In this document: in pieces, positions 24,518 to 33,285 of the stretch
How positions within the stretch are numbered: the first letter of the stretch is position 1
How the letters are laid out: every line of letters begins with the position of its first letter
Assembly: GCF_016427535.1 (NCBI RefSeq)
Contig: NZ_JAELXV010000003.1
Location: forward strand, 558,001-622,000
Direction of reading: 5' to 3'
Source: Hymenobacter sp. BT559
Lineage (GTDB): Bacteria; Bacteroidota; Bacteroidia; Cytophagales; Hymenobacteraceae
DNA length: 64,000 nucleotides
Notes under the pieces: model-generated
Told to the model about the DNA's origin: nothing
Databases searched by the model: none
What the model saw: the letters and a program-made list of their open reading frames with translations, nothing else
Program-made: the position numbers and the translations under genes

Positions 24518-25519
24518 TTAATTGCTCATTGTCAAGTGGTGGCGCTCGTCTTTCACGGCGTTGTGGATGTCCCACACTACTTCGTGCTCGAAGGCGTGGC
24601 GGCGCACGGGGCAATCGGGCATATGGCACAGTGAGCAGGCCGCGTACGAGCAAGGGTCGGCGTGCACAAACATCTCGATTTCAACCGCCGCGAAGCGCGC
24701 CCGAATCAGCTCCTCTACCTCGTGGATTTCGGTGTGCACTTTTTCGAGCGAAAAGTAGTAGGGCATCTGCATGTGGCAGTCGATGTGCAAGTTGGCACCG
24801 TAGCGCTGCACGCGCAGGTTATGCACATCTATCCAGCAGGGGCGACGCAAGCGCTGCAATTCGGCGATGACCTCGGCCACGGTGGCCAGGTCGCTCTCGT
24901 CCATGAGGCCGCCCACGGCGCTACGCAGCATTTGGTAGCCATTAAACAAGATGAAGGCCCCTAGGCCGAGCGCCGCACCCGCATCGAAGCGTAGCACGCC
25001 CGTGAAATGCACTAGCACCAGCGCAGCCGACGACACCAAGCTCGTGAGCGCGTCGATGTACAGGTGCTGCCCGTCGCCCACCAGGGCCACTGACTGCACC
25101 TTGCGCCCGGCCCGCACCAGCCACAGCCCTAGGCCAAAGTTGACCACCGAGGTGCTTGCTAGCAGCGCCACGCCCCAATCGGGCCGCGCCACCGGGTGCG
25201 GGTGGATGAAGCTGAGCGTGGCGCTGTACAAGATGAAAGCGCCCGCAATGAAAATCAGCGCGCCCTCGAAGCCCACCGATAGGTACTCGATTTTGCCATG
25301 GCCATAGGGGTGGTTTTCGTCCTTGGGCAGGTCGGCGAGGTAGAGGCTATACAGTGCAAAGCCGCTCGTGAACACGTTGATAATGCTCTCCAGCGCATCC
25401 GTCAGCACCACTTGCGAGTGGGTGAGGCGATAGGCGTAGAACTTGGTGAGCACCAACCCTATGCTGACGACGAGCGAAAGCAGGCCTAGGCGGCGCTTGA
25501 GGCCAGGCGAAGCAGCCAT
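24518..25519 (-). CDS. Cation diffusion facilitator (CDF) family metal exporter
   Basis: A 333-residue proton-coupled divalent metal exporter of the inner membrane. Six helices are visible; the metal site is formed by DALESIINVF in helix 2 (Asp with downstream partners) and HLYIDALTSLVSSA in helix 5, and HPYGHGKIEY is the usual loop. The cytoplasmic C-terminal domain ends with an unusual Cys-rich stretch (PCSYAACSLCHMPDCP), probably an extra metal site. I chose the ATG at 25519; an earlier start would add a long untypical tail. Zn, Mn, Fe or Co could be the substrate. The divergent neighbour is an Nramp importer. Confidence 0.9.
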   Translation of the reverse strand: MAASPGLKRRLGLLSLVVSIGLVLTKFYAYRLTHSQVVLTDALESIINVFTSGFALYSLYLADLPKDENHPYGHGKIEYLSVGFEGALIFIAGAFILYSATLSFIHPHPVARPDWGVALLASTSVVNFGLGLWLVRAGRKVQSVALVGDGQHLYIDALTSLVSSAALVLVHFTGVLRFDAGAALGLGAFILFNGYQMLRSAVGGLMDESDLATVAEVIAELQRLRRPCWIDVHNLRVQRYGANLHIDCHMQMPYYFSLEKVHTEIHEVEELIRARFAAVEIEMFVHADPCSYAACSLCHMPDCPVRRHAFEHEVVWDIHNAVKDERHHLTMSN

Positions 25520-25664
25520 GAAGAAAAAATTTGTGAAAAAGGCCCGCAAAGGTCGGCACGAAACGGAGCCAGCCGGTGCGGCCGTACAAGCCCCAACCAC
25601 GGCGGCCCCGTGCAGGTGCCCCGGGGGGCACCTAGGCAGAAACCTTTTACGCGTTTTTATAGTA

Positions 25665-25702
25665 TTTAGGTTAGTTTAAAATAATTTTTAGGCTAATCTA
25701 AA
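25665..25702 (+). promoter_or_regulatory. Two DtxR/MntR-like operator boxes
   Basis: TTTAGGTTAGTTTAAA (25665-25680) and TTTAGGCTAATCTAAA (25687-25702) are imperfect palindromes resembling the DtxR/IdeR/MntR core TTAGGTTAG...CTAACCTAA. They overlap where RNA polymerase would contact the -33 region of the Nramp promoter, so metal-loaded repressor would block transcription. The regulator is not in the window. Confidence 0.65.
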
Positions 25703-25710
25703 AATTCCAT

Positions 25711-25718
25711 TACATTTG
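25711..25718 (+). promoter_or_regulatory. -7 box of the Nramp gene
   Basis: TACATTTG matches TAnnTTTG exactly, 22 bp before the GTG start and 8 bp after the second operator box. Confidence 0.65.
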
Positions 25719-25739
25719 CTCTAATTCATTAAGTACTAC

Positions 25740-27116
25740 GTGTTGTTACCTTCTACCTCCACCGTCGATAACCCAGCTACCCCCGGGCCCGAGCCGGGCT
25801 GGCGCCATGCCCGCCGGGGCACCTCGCTTAGCGAAGTACACGCCAGTATTCCGGTGCCGGGGGCGGGCGCTACGTTCTGGCAGCGCTTCCGGGCCTACTG
25901 GGGGCCGGGCCTGCTGGTAGCTGTGGGCTACATGGACCCCGGCAACTGGGCCACCGACCTGGCCGGCGGCGCCCGCTTTGGCTACACGCTGCTGAGCGTG
26001 GTGCTCATCTCAAATCTGTTTGCGATGCTCTTGCAGCACCTGGCAGCCAAACTCGGTATTGTGACTGGCCGCGACCTGGCTCAGGCCTGCCGTGACAATT
26101 ACTCCAAGCCCGTGGCCGTCGGTCTCTGGGTGCTGTGCGAGGTGGCCATCGCGGCCTGCGACCTGGCCGAAGTTATCGGCTCGGCCATCGCGCTTAACCT
26201 GCTCTTCGGGCTGCCCCTGCCTTGGGGCGTCGCCATCACCACCCTCGACGTGCTGCTGGTGCTACTGATGCAAAACAAAGGCTTCAAGCTCATTGAAAGC
26301 CTAGTGGCAGGTCTTATCTTCTTGATATTCGCCTGTTTCCTCTACGAAATCATCGCCTCGAAGCCCGACTGGCTGGGCCTAGCCAAAGGCCTGGTGCCGC
26401 AGCCCGAAGTCGTGACCAACCCGGGCATGCTCTACGTAGCCATCGGCATCCTAGGGGCCACTGTGATGCCCCATAACCTATACCTGCACAGCAGCATCGT
26501 GCAGGTGCGCCAGATAGTGCCCACTGAGGCCGGCAAGCGCTCGGCTATCAAGTTTGCTACCATCGACTCGACAGTGGCCTTGTTCTTGGCCTTTTTTATC
26601 AACGCCGCCATTCTGGTCACGGCCGCGGCGGCTTTCCATGGCAAGGGCTACGAAGACGTGGCCGACATTGCTGATGCGCACAAGCTGCTCACGCCAGTGC
26701 TGGGGGCAGGGGCGGCCAGCGCCATTTTTGCTATCGCACTACTGGCCTCGGGCCAAAGCTCGACGCTCACCGGCACCCTAGCTGGCCAGATTGTGATGGA
26801 GGGTTTCCTCAACCTGCGCCTCAAGCCCTGGGTGCGGCGCCTTATCACGCGGTTGGTAGCTGTGGTGCCGGCGATGATAGTGGCTGTGCTCTACGGCGAA
26901 AAAGGTACTGGCCAACTCTTGGTATTCAGCCAAGTAGTGTTGTCACTGCAATTGTCATTTGCAGTGGTGCCACTGGTACTTTTCACCAATGACAAGCTCA
27001 AGATGGGCGTGTTTGTAAACCGCCCCTGGGTGCGCGTGGTGTCCTGGGTAGTAGCCAGTCTCATCATCGCGCTCAACGTGTTTTTGCTCTGGCAAACGGT
27101 GGCGGGCAACGAGTAG
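25740..27116 (+). CDS. mntH: Nramp family Mn/Fe importer
   Basis: A 458-residue inner-membrane importer using proton symport, with about 11 helices. The metal-binding helix-1 motif is YMDPGNWATD and the helix-6 motif is GATVMPHNLYLHS, both complete. The N-terminal ~45 residues before the first helix are longer than in E. coli MntH. The start is GTG at 25740, downstream of a TACATTTG box and two DtxR/MntR-like operators, so Mn or Fe repression is likely. The next gene on the same strand encodes a TonB receptor, possibly part of the same response. Confidence 0.9.
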   Translation: MLLPSTSTVDNPATPGPEPGWRHARRGTSLSEVHASIPVPGAGATFWQRFRAYWGPGLLVAVGYMDPGNWATDLAGGARFGYTLLSVVLISNLFAMLLQHLAAKLGIVTGRDLAQACRDNYSKPVAVGLWVLCEVAIAACDLAEVIGSAIALNLLFGLPLPWGVAITTLDVLLVLLMQNKGFKLIESLVAGLIFLIFACFLYEIIASKPDWLGLAKGLVPQPEVVTNPGMLYVAIGILGATVMPHNLYLHSSIVQVRQIVPTEAGKRSAIKFATIDSTVALFLAFFINAAILVTAAAAFHGKGYEDVADIADAHKLLTPVLGAGAASAIFAIALLASGQSSTLTGTLAGQIVMEGFLNLRLKPWVRRLITRLVAVVPAMIVAVLYGEKGTGQLLVFSQVVLSLQLSFAVVPLVLFTNDKLKMGVFVNRPWVRVVSWVVASLIIALNVFLLWQTVAGNE

Positions 27117-27268
27117 CACGGGGGGGTACGCCCACCTGCTCGCCCGGCCAACGAGGTGCTTTTAGTAGCCCTGTTTTCGACGACGATTCCTCCTTTTTCA
27201 AGCGGCTGAAAAGCTGGCTCAGGGCCGCGCCTTATCCCTAAGTGTGGGCTTTTACTACCGGGTATGTT

Positions 27269-29719
27269 ATGAAGCAACTTCTCCTCTGCCTGCTACTTAC
27301 ACCCTTTTTGGCCCAGGCTCAAGGCCTGCGCGGTCACGTACAAGACGCCGCCGGGCAGCCTGTGCCTTTCGCCAGCGTGGCCGTGCCAGCCTTGCACCAG
27401 GGCACTACCGCCGATGCGGCGGGCGACTTTACGCTGCCAGACCTGCCGGCCGGGCCGCAGCAGCTCGAAATCAGCGCCGTGGGCTACACTCCGGCTCGTC
27501 CAGCCGTGACGCTACCGCTTGCCCAGCCGCTCTTGGTGCGGCTGGCCGCCAGCGAAAAAGCCTTGAGCGAAGTAGTGGTGACGGGCGTAGGGCGGGCCAC
27601 CGAAATTCGGCGCTCGCCGGTACCCATTGCGGCGCTGAGCCAGAAGGAGATTCGCCTGAATGCCAGTACCAACGTCATTGATGCGGCCGTGCGGGGCGTA
27701 CCGGGGCTAAGCGCCGTCACGACCGGACCCAATGTGAGTAAGCCTTTTATCCGGGGCCTCGGGTACAACCGGGTGCTGACCCTCTTCAATGGTCTGCGCC
27801 AGGAAGGCCAGCAGTGGGGCGACGAGCATGGCATCGAGGTCGATGCCTACGGCGTGGATAGGATAGAGGTAGTGAAGGGCCCGGCCAGCCTGCTCTATGG
27901 CTCCGACGCCGTGGCCGGCGTGGTAAACCTGCTGCCCGCGCTACCTAGTGGCCCGGCCGGCGAGCTGCACGGCGAGGCCCTCACAGAATACCAGTCGGTG
28001 AATGGCCTGTTGGGCGCGTCCTTAGGTCTGAATTATCAGAAAAACGGTTTCCAGACGAGCTTCCGCGCTAGCCAACGCCTGGCCCGCGACTACCGCAATG
28101 CCGTGGATGGGCGCGTGTACAACACCGGCTTTCGCGAGCTAACGCTAACTGGCATGGTGGGTGTGCAAAAGCGCTGGGGCGGCGCCCACCTCTGGCTAAC
28201 CACCTATGACAACCACCAGGAAATACCCGATGGCAGCCGCGACTCGCTGAGCCGCGCCTTCACCCGACAGGTGTTCGAGTCGGACGCCGACGACATCCGT
28301 AACCGCCCCGTAGTGAGCGGCGACGAGCTGCGTAGCTACCGCATCGGCGACTTGCGCCAGCACATTCGGCACTACCGCGCCTTTGCCAGCGGCGAGGTGA
28401 AGCTGGGCGCCGGCGAGCTGCGCCTGCTGCTGGGCGTGCAGCAAAACCACCGCCAAGAGTTCAACCACCCCACTGCGCCCGACCAGCCGGGCCTCGACCT
28501 ACGCCTGACCACCACCAGCTACGAGGCGCGCTACTTGCTGCCCACCTGGCGCGGCCTGGAGCTAACCGTGGGTGCTAATGGCATGAGTCAGGTAAACACC
28601 CACTTGCAAGCCACCGACTTTCCCATTCCGGCCTACCGCTTGTTCGATATCGGCGGCTTCGGCGTAGCCAAAAAGACCCTGGGTAAGCTGGAGCTGACCG
28701 GTGGCCTGCGCTACGATACTCGCAGCGTGCGTTGGGATGATTTTTATGTGGCACCCAACCTAGGAACGGGTTTTGAGGGTGCCGGCAGCGCAACCACGCC
28801 CGGCGCGGCCCTGCAGTTTCCAACGTTTCGCAATTCGTACCGGGGACTTTCGGCCAGCCTGGGTGGTAGCTACGCCCTAGGGAGCCACTTAGTGCTGCGC
28901 GCTAACATAGCGCGGGGCTACCGGGCGCCCAACATCCCCGAAATTGGTTCCAACGGCCTCGACCCCGGTGCGCACATCGTGTACCTGGGCAACCGTGGAT
29001 TTCAGCCCGAGTTCTCGTTGCAGGAGGACCTGGGCGTGCTGTGGCAGTCGAAAAATTGGGAAGCCAGCGCCGAAGTTTTCCACAACTACGTGGATAACTT
29101 CATCTACCAGGCGCGTCTTTTTGATGCCCAGGGCCAGCCCGTGGAAGTGGTACCTGGCAACGCAACCTACCAGTATCAGCAGGCGGCCGCTCGCCTTTAT
29201 GGCGGCGAAATTAGCTTCAACCTACACCCCACTGCCCTGCCCTGGCTGAGCTGGCGTACGGGTGCCGCCCTAGTAGTGGGCCTCAATGACAACCCCGCGC
29301 TGCGCGAGCGGGTAGGCGATGCCGCCCGCTACCTGCCCCTGATGCCGCCTGCCCAGGCCCGCACCGAACTGCGCCTCACCGCGCCTACCCGGCCTGGTGC
29401 CCGCCTCGCGGCCAGCTACCTGCGCCTGACCCTGGACGGCACCGCCCGCCAAAACCGCTACTATGCCGTAGATGGCGCCGAAACCGCCACCGCCGGCTAC
29501 GTGCTGCTGGGCGTGGGCCTAGGTACTACCTGGCGCACCAAGGCCGGGCGCGAGGCGCTACGGCTATTTGCGCAGGTTGATAATCTATTTGATACGGCCT
29601 ACCAGTCGCACTTGAGCCGACTCAAGTATTTCGAGTACTACGCGGCCTCTCCCAGCGGCCGGCTCGGCATTTTTAACCCCGGTCGCAACGTGGGCGTGAA
29701 GGTGGTGGTGCCGTTTTGA
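27269..29719 (+). CDS. TonB-dependent receptor with carboxypeptidase-like N-terminal domain
   Basis: An 817-residue outer-membrane receptor. The ATG at 27269 begins a good signal peptide (LLLCLLLTPFLAQAQ). A carboxypeptidase-regulatory-like domain (~20-100) is followed by a TonB box region (SEVVVTGV), a plug (AAVRGVPGLSAVTTG, FIRGLGYNRVLTLFNGL, VEVVKGP-type motif RIEVVKGPASLLYGSDAVAGVVN), and a barrel ending in GRNVGVKVVVPF. It is not SusC-like. It follows the Nramp gene by 152 bp, so a metal complex is a reasonable ligand guess, but no ligand can be read from the sequence. Confidence 0.88.
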   Translation: MKQLLLCLLLTPFLAQAQGLRGHVQDAAGQPVPFASVAVPALHQGTTADAAGDFTLPDLPAGPQQLEISAVGYTPARPAVTLPLAQPLLVRLAASEKALSEVVVTGVGRATEIRRSPVPIAALSQKEIRLNASTNVIDAAVRGVPGLSAVTTGPNVSKPFIRGLGYNRVLTLFNGLRQEGQQWGDEHGIEVDAYGVDRIEVVKGPASLLYGSDAVAGVVNLLPALPSGPAGELHGEALTEYQSVNGLLGASLGLNYQKNGFQTSFRASQRLARDYRNAVDGRVYNTGFRELTLTGMVGVQKRWGGAHLWLTTYDNHQEIPDGSRDSLSRAFTRQVFESDADDIRNRPVVSGDELRSYRIGDLRQHIRHYRAFASGEVKLGAGELRLLLGVQQNHRQEFNHPTAPDQPGLDLRLTTTSYEARYLLPTWRGLELTVGANGMSQVNTHLQATDFPIPAYRLFDIGGFGVAKKTLGKLELTGGLRYDTRSVRWDDFYVAPNLGTGFEGAGSATTPGAALQFPTFRNSYRGLSASLGGSYALGSHLVLRANIARGYRAPNIPEIGSNGLDPGAHIVYLGNRGFQPEFSLQEDLGVLWQSKNWEASAEVFHNYVDNFIYQARLFDAQGQPVEVVPGNATYQYQQAAARLYGGEISFNLHPTALPWLSWRTGAALVVGLNDNPALRERVGDAARYLPLMPPAQARTELRLTAPTRPGARLAASYLRLTLDGTARQNRYYAVDGAETATAGYVLLGVGLGTTWRTKAGREALRLFAQVDNLFDTAYQSHLSRLKYFEYYAASPSGRLGIFNPGRNVGVKVVVPF

Positions 29720-29794
29720 GCACATGGGTGAGGTAGCTAGGGCTTGTCAGACCGAGGCGCTGCTTCAGTAGCCTAGTACATGTACCGTCCCCTC

Positions 29795-29889
29795 ACGTCT
29801 GTCATGCTGAGCTTGCGAAGCATCTTTTCACGTTGAAATAACTAATCCTAGCGTGAGAAGATGCTTCGCAAGCTCAGTATGACAGACGT
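29795..29889. repeat. Long inverted repeat in a 344-bp intergenic gap
   Basis: Arms of about 37 bp (29795-29831 and 29852-29889) are nearly perfect complements (ACGTCTGTCATGCTGAGC...). The right end is followed by a second GGACAGACGTGG. A short relative lies at 979-1016. The rest of the gap (29720-30063) holds only AT-rich sequence before susC and no gene. Confidence 0.85.
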
Positions 29890-30063
29890 GGACAGACGTG
29901 GTTTTGTTTGTTGGATATATGTAGGTTCATGCAAGGACTTGTAGAGTATACGAGGCATCTGGCGTAGGCTAAAGGGGCTATGAAAAGCAGCGAATTAAGG
30001 AAAAATGAAAATATTTCTTATCATTGACGCGGTAGAATATTTTCCTCTTTTTCCTTCTCTTCT

Positions 30064-33000
30064 ATGCCCAAACTATACTCTTCTGGCCGATGCTGGCCGC
30101 AGGGGGTGTTCCTTCTGCTTTGCTTGGTATTGTTACATACGGCTGCCTGGGCGCAGTCTGCTGCGGGGCAGCGCTTTACGCTGCAAGGCCGCGTCACGGA
30201 TGCCACGGGGCAAGGCCTGCCCGGCGCCACGGTGTTGCTGAAAGGTACTGGCCTAGGCGCCGCTTCGGGTGGCGATGGCGCGTACTCCATTACAGGTACC
30301 CGGCCGGCCGGTGCCTACACCCTCACGGTGTCGCTGGTGGGCTATAAGACGGAGGCGCGGCCCATTACCCTAGGTAGTGCCGAAACGGTGACCACCGACG
30401 TAACCCTGGCCGAAAGCCGCCAGGACCTCGACGAGGTAGTGGTAGTGGGCTCGACCGTGACCACCAGCCGCCGCGAGCTGGGCAACGCCATCAGCACCAT
30501 TAATGGCAATGACTTGACGCAAAGTGGCTCGGGCGGCGTGCTCAACTCTTTGCAGGGCAAGGTGCCCGGTGCCCAAATCACACAGAACTCGGGCGACCCG
30601 GCGGGCTCTATTTCGGTGCGCCTGCGCGGGGTGCACTCGCTATCGGGCTCTTCCGACCCACTCTACGTTATCGACGGCGTCATTGTCAGCAATGCCAGCA
30701 CCAACGTGTCGCAGCTGGCCCTCACCAATGACATCGGGCAGGCCAATGCCGGGCAGAACCGCCTGGCTGACCTCAACCCGAATGACATCGCCAGCATCAA
30801 CGTCATCAATGGCGCGGCGGCCGCAGCGCAGTACGGCTCGCGGGCTTCCAATGGCGTGGTGCTCATCACGACCAAGCGCGGGCAGGCGGGGGCACCTAGG
30901 GTGTCTTTTTCGGGCAGCTTTCAGCTAAACGAGCTGCGCCACATGGTGCCGGTGAACACCTACGGTCGGCAGTTTGGCTACGCGGGGCTGCGGCTCTACA
31001 CCATCGGGGTGCCAGCGGTGGCCGCCAACCCCGGCGTGACGACCACGGGTATCACTCGCGCCAACGTCACGACCCAGCTCGCTACCAACCAAGTAGACGT
31101 GACGCGCTACAACTACTTCGACCAGATTTTCCGCACAGGCTACGGCACCGATGATGCCGTGTCGGTGGCCGGCGGCTCGGAGCGCACGCAGTACTATTTC
31201 TCCCTAGGGTACCTCAAAAACCAGGGCATTATCAAAGGCACCGACTTCACGCGCTACAACCTGCGGGCGCGCATCGACCAGCGCCTCACCGACTGGGCCA
31301 AGGTGTCGGCGGGCATCAGCTACATCAATAGCTTTTCGAATGAGAAGGCCAACGGCAACGTCTTCTACAGCCCGATTAACTCCATTAACATCACCAACAA
31401 CATCTACGACATCACGCAGCGCGACGCGGCCGGCAACCTGCTGGCCGTGGAGCCCACCCGCGTCAACCCGCTCTCGACCATCGAGGACATGAAATTCACG
31501 CAGGGCGTGAACCGCACCGTGAGCGACGTGCAGGTAAACCTGACGCCCGTGAAGGGCCTGAGCGTGGACTATGTGCTGGGCGTGGATGCTTTCTCGCAAG
31601 TAGGACAAGGTTATATCCGTCCCTATCCCTATCAAGCCACGGCAGGTCTGCCGGCCGCGCGCTACCCCTTGGGCTACGCTTCAAACGCCAACAATGTGTC
31701 TATTCAGCTGAACTCCGACTTGAACGTGGGCTATGAGCGTTACCTGACTGAAAAATTGAAAATCAGTTTGTTGGCTGGGTATAGTTATCAATATAGTCGG
31801 CAAGAGCTTACAACTACGCAGGGTCAGAACTTGGCGCCTTTTATCACTACTGTAAATGGAGCATCCAGTACGACAGTAACCTCTGGCTACAATGTCAACC
31901 AATTAGACCTAACTGGAATATATGCTCAGGCTACTGTTGGCTACCAAAATCTGGTTTTCCTGACCGGCGCAATTCGTCGCGACCGCTCTACCGTTTTTGC
32001 TGAATCGCAAACCAACCAGTATTATCCTAAGGTCAGTGCTTCGCTGGTAGTCTCTGACCTTGGCATTTGGAAGAACGCCAGTATATCTAAGGCATTCAGT
32101 ACATTCAAACTTCGCACTAGCTATGGCGAAGCTGGTAATCTAGCTGGCAATGACCCATACTCTCGGTTTTACCAGTTTCAGCCAGTGGGTTTCTTGGGAC
32201 GAAATACCATTGTACCGAGTACCCGACTAGGTAATCTAGGTCTCCGGCCTGAACGAAATAATGAATGGGAGGGAGGCGCTGACCTAGGCTTTTTCAGCGA
32301 CCGGCTAGGTCTAGGTGTCACAGTCTATCATCAAAAAATCACTGACCTGCTTGTAGTACGCAACTTAGCTTCTTCGACGGGTGGAGCTACTGTACCTGCC
32401 AACGTGGGCTCGATGGAAAACCGTGGCCTCGAAGTGGTGCTGAGCGCCACGCCCGTGAAAATCACCGATTTTACCTGGGACCTGACCCTCATTTACAACC
32501 GCAACCGTAACAAGGTGCTCGACCTGCCAGGCTCGAACGGCGCCACGCAGGCTATCTCGATTGACAACGCGGCTGGCGCGCCGGTATACCTGCTCAACGG
32601 CCAGCCGGCGGGTGTGTTCTACGGCTCGACCTACGCCCGCAACCCCGATGGCTCGCTGCTGCTCACGCCCCAAGGCTTCCCGCAAGATGAGCGCACCAGC
32701 GGCCAGGCCGTGGGCTCGACCACCTTCACGCCGGCCCGCGAGGCCAACGGCCAGCCCAGCTACGCCGCCGGTACCGCCGTGGCCAACGCCGTCATCGGCA
32801 ATCCTAACCCCAACTGGACGGGCTCGTTCAACACCAATTTTGCCTACAAAAAATTGTCGTTGCACCTGCTGCTCGATGCCGTGCGCGGCGTGAGCGTGTT
32901 CAACGCTGACAAGCGCACCCGGCAGGGTGTGGGCCTCGGCGACCTGGCCGAGCAAGAACTGCGCGGCGACCTGCCCCGCGGCTACATCTTCGCCATCTAC

Positions 33001-33264
33001 AACACCCAGCAGTTTCGCGTCGATGACGGCTCCTACGTGAAGCTGCGCGAGGTGGCCCTGAACTACGCGCTGCCCACATTCAGCAAGTATATCAGCGGGT
33101 TAAGCATTGCCCTGGTGGGCCGCAACCTCTATTCGTGGGATAACTACAACGGCTTCGACCCCGAAACCAGCGCTGGCGGCTCGTCCGATTTGCTGCGTGC
33201 CATCGACTTTGGCAACGTGCCGATTCCGCGCACTTACCAACTCAAGCTTTCGGCTACGTTTTAG
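30064..33264 (+). CDS. SusC/RagA-type TonB-linked outer-membrane protein
   Basis: A 1066-residue transporter that imports nutrients together with the SusD-like lipoprotein encoded 21 bp downstream. It has a signal peptide (VFLLLCLVLLHTAAWAQ), a carboxypeptidase-like domain (~35-110, LQGRVTDATGQGLPGATVLL), a TonB-interaction segment (LDEVVVVGS), a plug (GDPAGSISVRLRGVHS, SDPLYVIDGVI) and a barrel ending IPRTYQLKLSATF. The segment 31681-32400, about residues 540-780, is clearly poorer in GC and uses different codons from the rest, suggesting a recombined barrel section. No glycan enzymes are adjacent, so the substrate cannot be guessed. Confidence 0.95.
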   Translation: MPKLYSSGRCWPQGVFLLLCLVLLHTAAWAQSAAGQRFTLQGRVTDATGQGLPGATVLLKGTGLGAASGGDGAYSITGTRPAGAYTLTVSLVGYKTEARPITLGSAETVTTDVTLAESRQDLDEVVVVGSTVTTSRRELGNAISTINGNDLTQSGSGGVLNSLQGKVPGAQITQNSGDPAGSISVRLRGVHSLSGSSDPLYVIDGVIVSNASTNVSQLALTNDIGQANAGQNRLADLNPNDIASINVINGAAAAAQYGSRASNGVVLITTKRGQAGAPRVSFSGSFQLNELRHMVPVNTYGRQFGYAGLRLYTIGVPAVAANPGVTTTGITRANVTTQLATNQVDVTRYNYFDQIFRTGYGTDDAVSVAGGSERTQYYFSLGYLKNQGIIKGTDFTRYNLRARIDQRLTDWAKVSAGISYINSFSNEKANGNVFYSPINSINITNNIYDITQRDAAGNLLAVEPTRVNPLSTIEDMKFTQGVNRTVSDVQVNLTPVKGLSVDYVLGVDAFSQVGQGYIRPYPYQATAGLPAARYPLGYASNANNVSIQLNSDLNVGYERYLTEKLKISLLAGYSYQYSRQELTTTQGQNLAPFITTVNGASSTTVTSGYNVNQLDLTGIYAQATVGYQNLVFLTGAIRRDRSTVFAESQTNQYYPKVSASLVVSDLGIWKNASISKAFSTFKLRTSYGEAGNLAGNDPYSRFYQFQPVGFLGRNTIVPSTRLGNLGLRPERNNEWEGGADLGFFSDRLGLGVTVYHQKITDLLVVRNLASSTGGATVPANVGSMENRGLEVVLSATPVKITDFTWDLTLIYNRNRNKVLDLPGSNGATQAISIDNAAGAPVYLLNGQPAGVFYGSTYARNPDGSLLLTPQGFPQDERTSGQAVGSTTFTPAREANGQPSYAAGTAVANAVIGNPNPNWTGSFNTNFAYKKLSLHLLLDAVRGVSVFNADKRTRQGVGLGDLAEQELRGDLPRGYIFAIYNTQQFRVDDGSYVKLREVALNYALPTFSKYISGLSIALVGRNLYSWDNYNGFDPETSAGGSSDLLRAIDFGNVPIPRTYQLKLSATF
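31681..32400 (+). other. Low-GC block inside the susC gene
   Basis: By hand count, successive 60-bp lines here are about 35-53% GC, while flanking lines are about 62-68%. A/T-ending codons replace the C/G-ending ones used elsewhere, with no break in the reading frame. The block encodes part of the barrel and surface loops. Confidence 0.75.
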
Positions 33265-33285
33265 CGCATATAGCAGATAATCATT

